Assembly: GCA_020724775.1 (NCBI GenBank)
Contig: DYGG01000019.1
Span: 1-43,649 of the forward strand
Length of the DNA stretch: 43,649 nt
Origin: Ignavibacterium sp.
GTDB taxonomy: Bacteria; Zixibacteria; MSB-5A5; GN15; PGXB01
Direction of reading: 5' to 3'
Position 1 is the stretch's first letter, and the number at the start of each line of letters is the position of its first letter. Positions 40,307 to 43,649 of this stretch are shown here, in pieces. Below the pieces are notes generated by a model. It was not told where the DNA came from. It did no database searches and saw only the letters and a list, made by a program, of their open reading frames with translations. Position numbers and translations under genes: made by a program.

Positions 40307-43300
40307 TTATTCAACGATATTCTGATTTACCGGAGAGCCGTTCCGGGCGGCATCCATCAGGGCTTTGAAATACGCTTTAATATGCTGCTCGTATTCTTCG
40401 GGGTAACTATCATTCAGGAATTTCCGCAGTTTATCTTCGACATCAAGTCCGCCTTTCAACTGATTTCCGGAGAGCGCTGCCGGAGAATTACGGAAAATAT
40501 CCTGTCCGACCTCGGCTTTGCGTTGCTCCGTGAAATCTTTTCTCTGAAGCGTCCGGGTGGCGTCAAGCATACGGGAATAGACTTTCAATTGACGCTCCAG
40601 CGTCTCCTCGCCGACCTGCCCGCTGGAGAGTTCATCAACCACTTTCTTCATATCATCGGCGATGGCATCCAGCCGTCCCAAAACTTCCTTGCTGGCACCA
40701 AACTCCTGCTCCAGTTGGGAAAGGGATTTTCTAATCCCCTCCTGCTCGGCGGCAAGTCGCCGCATCGCTTCTCCCTGCGCCAATTCACTCGGATTCTGGC
40801 ACATGGACTGAGTTTGCTGGTTCAGTTGTCGCTGCTGCTCGCTGAGAGCGGTCAATTTCTGAGTCGGCTTGCTGCAGGAACCTCCCTTGTTGCAGTTGCT
40901 CTGCGCCTCCAGGGCATCCAGCATTCGCACCGCCGCCCGATTGAGATTGTAAAGAGCCTCCTGCTGGAAATTCTTTCCTTCATACCCCCGGCGGTCGCTG
41001 AACTTGTCGATGGAATATTCCATATTGCCGACCGCATTACGAATCAGGTTGCTCAATTCCGCCGCCATGAAGGGGGATTCCTTGCTCATCTCTTCGATCC
41101 TTCGCACCAGTCCGCCGGCCGACTCGCGCAATATCTGCTGCTGCGCCGCCAGGTCGCGGAGAACTTCCGATTCGCCCCGAATCTCCGATGCCTTGTTAAT
41201 CAATCCCTCCTGATTGCCGGAGACATAGTTGATATCATCGATGGTCTGACGCATCTTGAGAGCCATTTCGTCATCTCCCCCCTTACACATGCTGGCCTGT
41301 CCCTGCTGAAGTTCATTGAGCAGGCTGAGAAGTTTGGAAAGCGCTTTCTGGCCCTGTTCCAGGGACTGTTCTTTGTCTTTTTCGGAGAGTTCCCGGGACA
41401 TTTCTTTCATATTGCTGTCGGCATCATTCTGCTCCACCGCTTTGCAGAAACGGTCGGCATCGTCAGCCTTATTGTACGGAATTTCCTTGAGCATCTGACG
41501 GAATTCCTGAGTTTGCTTTTTAAGGTTGTCAAAACGCTCTTTAACCTTTTCCTCTTTGGGCGCCAGGGACGGCAGGTTTTCGGGGGACGATTCCTCCGAA
41601 CTCTTATTGACCTCTTCCTGATTCTGAGCGATTTCGCGCGCCAGTTCCGTCAGCGCATTTATCTTCTGCTCGATTTTCATCTTTTTGAGAAGCGCGATGG
41701 TGCGGTCCAGACGCCGCATCATTTCTTCCTGCGAAATCTGGAACTCCTTCATCGCCTGCTCCAGCGCCTTCTTATCCATCTGCTTGAACGCTTCCATTAA
41801 TTTTTCCCGGGCTTCCCTCATCTCCGGCGTGGCGATTTCTTCAAACAGTTTCTGGATTTCACTCAACTTCTCCAGAAGTTCCCGGCTGGCAAGACGATTC
41901 TCTTCCATCTTCTTAATCATCTCTTCCATCTGCTTGGCCGCTTCTTTCAGATCCTCGGCCATCTTTTCTTCCTGCGCCGTTATCTCTTCCAGTTCCTTCT
42001 GATGCTGCCAGGAGAGTTTCTGGTCGTTCCCCTTTCGTTCCTGGTCAATTTTGCGGGCGACATTCTTCATCCGCTCCGCCAAATCCTTCTGCGCCTTCAA
42101 AAACTGCTCGGCGCGATCGATATTGGCTCCCTGGTCTTGCTCGGTCTGCGCAATGATTTCATCCAGAGATGGAAGTCGAGCGATATATTTCCGGGAAACG
42201 GTAACTTTGGGACCGCTGATGCGGTCATTGTCAGCCAACTCAAAATAGTACTGCACAAAATCGGAGGGCATCAAATGGAGCGGTTCCAGGTCCCAGCCGA
42301 AATTAATCTCCCCCTGGTTCTTAATCCGGTCGGAGAAGTGCAGCACCGCCACGTTTTCTGTCCCCTGTCCCCTCTCCGAGAAGACGGTGTATTTGAGCAA
42401 AAGAGAAGAAAACCCGTAATCATCGGAAATCCTGACCTGAAGCGGGACAAGCATATCTTCGCTCAGATTGATATCGACACCGGGACGAATCACTTCGATA
42501 ACCGGATATTCATCCGGTATGGCGGTAATCTTGTACTCGATAGGGTCGGGGTTGGTCTCTCCCTGTTTGTCCACCAGATGAATGATATAGCGCTGGTCGT
42601 TTTCCAATCTCAGCGATTGCTCGGCGGAAAGACCATTGAGAGCAAAGGGTGCGCGAGAAGAATCATCAAAAATCATCTCCGCCAGAGCGACCGGCAGGTT
42701 GGTCTCAATTTTGATATTTGCCCTTGTGCCAACCACTGCAGAAATATTGCCGTCATTCTCATCTATAGTAACCGGCGGCAGTCCCGTATATTGAGGATAA
42801 AACAGGGAGACTTTGATACCGGTAATACGGGGACGGTCCACGACTTCAACGCGGGAAATCGGCGTGGTAATCTTGCCGGCATGGACATAGTATTCCAGGG
42901 GACGGCGCGCCTGCTTGACGGTAGTCAGAATGGCAAGGGAGTCGCCGCGGGATGAAGGATATCTCTTTAGTGTCGCCAGTTCTATCGTGCTCTTTTGCCA
43001 GTTTCCTTCGGTGAAACGGTAATAGATATCGGCATTCTCCGGGAAGTTGTCGCCAGTCAGCACCGCCCCCAGTTCAAGGTCGCGATACTTTATGGCGGTG
43101 AAATCGCCCGGGTACGGCACAAGGGTGTATCCCAGAGGGGGCATGATTGTCTCTGTCGGGCGGGAATAGACCTGATAGGAATAACTGAACAGTCCGGGGA
43201 AGAGAAGCATCAATAATGTCAGCCCGGCCAGCGCCAAACCGGTGGCGCGAAGATTTTTCCAGAGGGGAAAAGACGACACCACCTCATCAAAATTCAACGG

Positions 43301-43649
43301 CGCGGAACTGTCATAGGCTTGCGCCAGGGTCGCCTGCATAAGGTCATCGGAATACTCCGGACGCGGTTTGCCAAGACCGCCAAACTCCAGCGCCGCTATG
43401 AGTCGTCCTTTGAGTTCGGGAAATCTCTTTTCCAGTTTTATGGCGGTAGTTTCAAGATTGCCGCTGAAGAGACGAGAAAAAGAAAACCTCCAGAATAGAT
43501 AAATCAATCCGGCGGCAGATGCCGCCAGAAGAGTCACTTTCAGCCAGACCGGCAGAATCAGAATACCGGCGATAAGAGATAGGATTATCGATATCAGAAT
43601 CAGTCCGGTGATTGTGCCGGCAATGCCGGCGGCGAAAAGAAGAGCCCTC
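40307..43649 (-). CDS. DUF4175-like membrane-anchored coiled-coil protein (5' end outside window)
   Basis: The frame is open from the right edge to a TAA at 40307, so at least 1113 residues; a GTG at 43537 is internal and the true start is outside. The N-terminal part has hydrophobic helices at the edge and just after it (ISIILSLIAGILILP; LLAASAAGLIYLFW) and another near ~residue 130 of the visible chain. A beta-rich extracytoplasmic region follows (~170-480). Then comes a very long Glu/Lys/Gln-rich coiled coil (~490-900) with many Met and Gln, ending in helices of mixed charge. The order of helices, beta domain and long coiled coil resembles DUF4175-family proteins, whose function is unknown. 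It is directly followed by the TPR protein gene. Confidence 0.8.
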   Translation of the reverse strand, partial: RALLFAAGIAGTITGLILISIILSLIAGILILPVWLKVTLLAASAAGLIYLFWRFSFSRLFSGNLETTAIKLEKRFPELKGRLIAALEFGGLGKPRPEYSDDLMQATLAQAYDSSAPLNFDEVVSSFPLWKNLRATGLALAGLTLLMLLFPGLFSYSYQVYSRPTETIMPPLGYTLVPYPGDFTAIKYRDLELGAVLTGDNFPENADIYYRFTEGNWQKSTIELATLKRYPSSRGDSLAILTTVKQARRPLEYYVHAGKITTPISRVEVVDRPRITGIKVSLFYPQYTGLPPVTIDENDGNISAVVGTRANIKIETNLPVALAEMIFDDSSRAPFALNGLSAEQSLRLENDQRYIIHLVDKQGETNPDPIEYKITAIPDEYPVIEVIRPGVDINLSEDMLVPLQVRISDDYGFSSLLLKYTVFSERGQGTENVAVLHFSDRIKNQGEINFGWDLEPLHLMPSDFVQYYFELADNDRISGPKVTVSRKYIARLPSLDEIIAQTEQDQGANIDRAEQFLKAQKDLAERMKNVARKIDQERKGNDQKLSWQHQKELEEITAQEEKMAEDLKEAAKQMEEMIKKMEENRLASRELLEKLSEIQKLFEEIATPEMREAREKLMEAFKQMDKKALEQAMKEFQISQEEMMRRLDRTIALLKKMKIEQKINALTELAREIAQNQEEVNKSSEESSPENLPSLAPKEEKVKERFDNLKKQTQEFRQMLKEIPYNKADDADRFCKAVEQNDADSNMKEMSRELSEKDKEQSLEQGQKALSKLLSLLNELQQGQASMCKGGDDEMALKMRQTIDDINYVSGNQEGLINKASEIRGESEVLRDLAAQQQILRESAGGLVRRIEEMSKESPFMAAELSNLIRNAVGNMEYSIDKFSDRRGYEGKNFQQEALYNLNRAAVRMLDALEAQSNCNKGGSCSKPTQKLTALSEQQRQLNQQTQSMCQNPSELAQGEAMRRLAAEQEGIRKSLSQLEQEFGASKEVLGRLDAIADDMKKVVDELSSGQVGEETLERQLKVYSRMLDATRTLQRKDFTEQRKAEVGQDIFRNSPAALSGNQLKGGLDVEDKLRKFLNDSYPEEYEQHIKAYFKALMDAARNGSPVNQNIVE

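Noticed and set aside
40268-41800. Long open frame (510 codons) on the + strand
   Set aside because: It is antisense to the coiled-coil part of the DUF4175-like gene, where low-complexity Glu/Lys/Gln codons create long stop-free reverse frames. It has no ribosome site and no recognisable domain.
1-43649. CRISPR array, insertion sequence, prophage, tRNA or rRNA
   Set aside because: No regularly spaced direct repeats, transposase or phage gene, T-loop sequence with cloverleaf, or rRNA core sequence was seen in the window.

Overview
The window is a bacterial chromosome fragment of about 43.6 kb with roughly balanced base composition. It looks like a diderm (two-membrane) bacterium from an under-studied lineage. 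It carries outer-envelope functions (SurA-type parvulins, a Lol-type lipoprotein exporter, an outer-membrane barrel candidate, lipoproteins) next to the protein-arginine-kinase/ClpC system (McsA, McsB, ClpC) better known from Firmicutes. It also has a DUF2723 membrane protein and a DUF4175 coiled-coil protein. That mixture suggests an FCB-group candidate phylum such as Zixibacteria or a relative. This is an inference from gene content; there is no rRNA gene here to confirm it.

Layout. 1-911: N-terminal part of a UvrD/PcrA helicase that runs off the left edge. 1043-1384: a STAS anti-sigma-factor antagonist. 1619-4126 (+): a phosphoenolpyruvate-synthase-like protein with an unrecognised C-terminal domain. 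4159-5892 (-): a small membrane protein, a TauE/SafE exporter and a lipoprotein, in that transcription order. 6162-9458 (-): two parvulin chaperones and an RqcP-like S4 protein. 9853-13402 (+): a PsiE-like membrane protein and a P-type ATPase with an unusual N-terminal extension. 13487-18360 (-): an NhaD-like antiporter, a secreted Asp/Gly repeat protein broken by an in-frame TAG, and an outer-membrane protein with a long leader. 18686-19072 (-): a very basic low-complexity protein. 19374-22295 (+): a possible structured RNA, an unknown 206-residue protein, an HD-GYP protein and an EamA transporter.

From 35112 down to 22755 the minus strand carries a tightly packed series: EamA transporter, membrane glycosyltransferase, ComEA-like HhH protein, PilM-like protein, rsmD, coaD, lysS, lolC/E-type permease, lolD, mcsA, mcsB and clpC. 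The clpC end has a terminator, and rpmA has its own promoter beyond it. Upstream are the DUF2723 protein (with its own terminator), a small + strand membrane protein, a TPR protein and a DUF4175 protein cut by the right edge.

Most genes are on the minus strand and many overlap by a few bases or sit within 15 bases of each other. Common themes are envelope biogenesis (SurA/PpiC, Lol, OMP, DUF2723), protein quality control (McsAB-ClpC, RqcP, parvulins) and ion or sulfur-compound transport. I see no CRISPR array, insertion sequence, prophage, tRNA or rRNA. The points most worth following up are the interrupted repeat protein, the basic protein built from only 11 amino acid types, the candidate structured RNA upstream of the 206-residue protein, the PEP-synthase-like fusion, the extended P-type ATPase, and McsAB-ClpC without an adjacent ctsR in a diderm.
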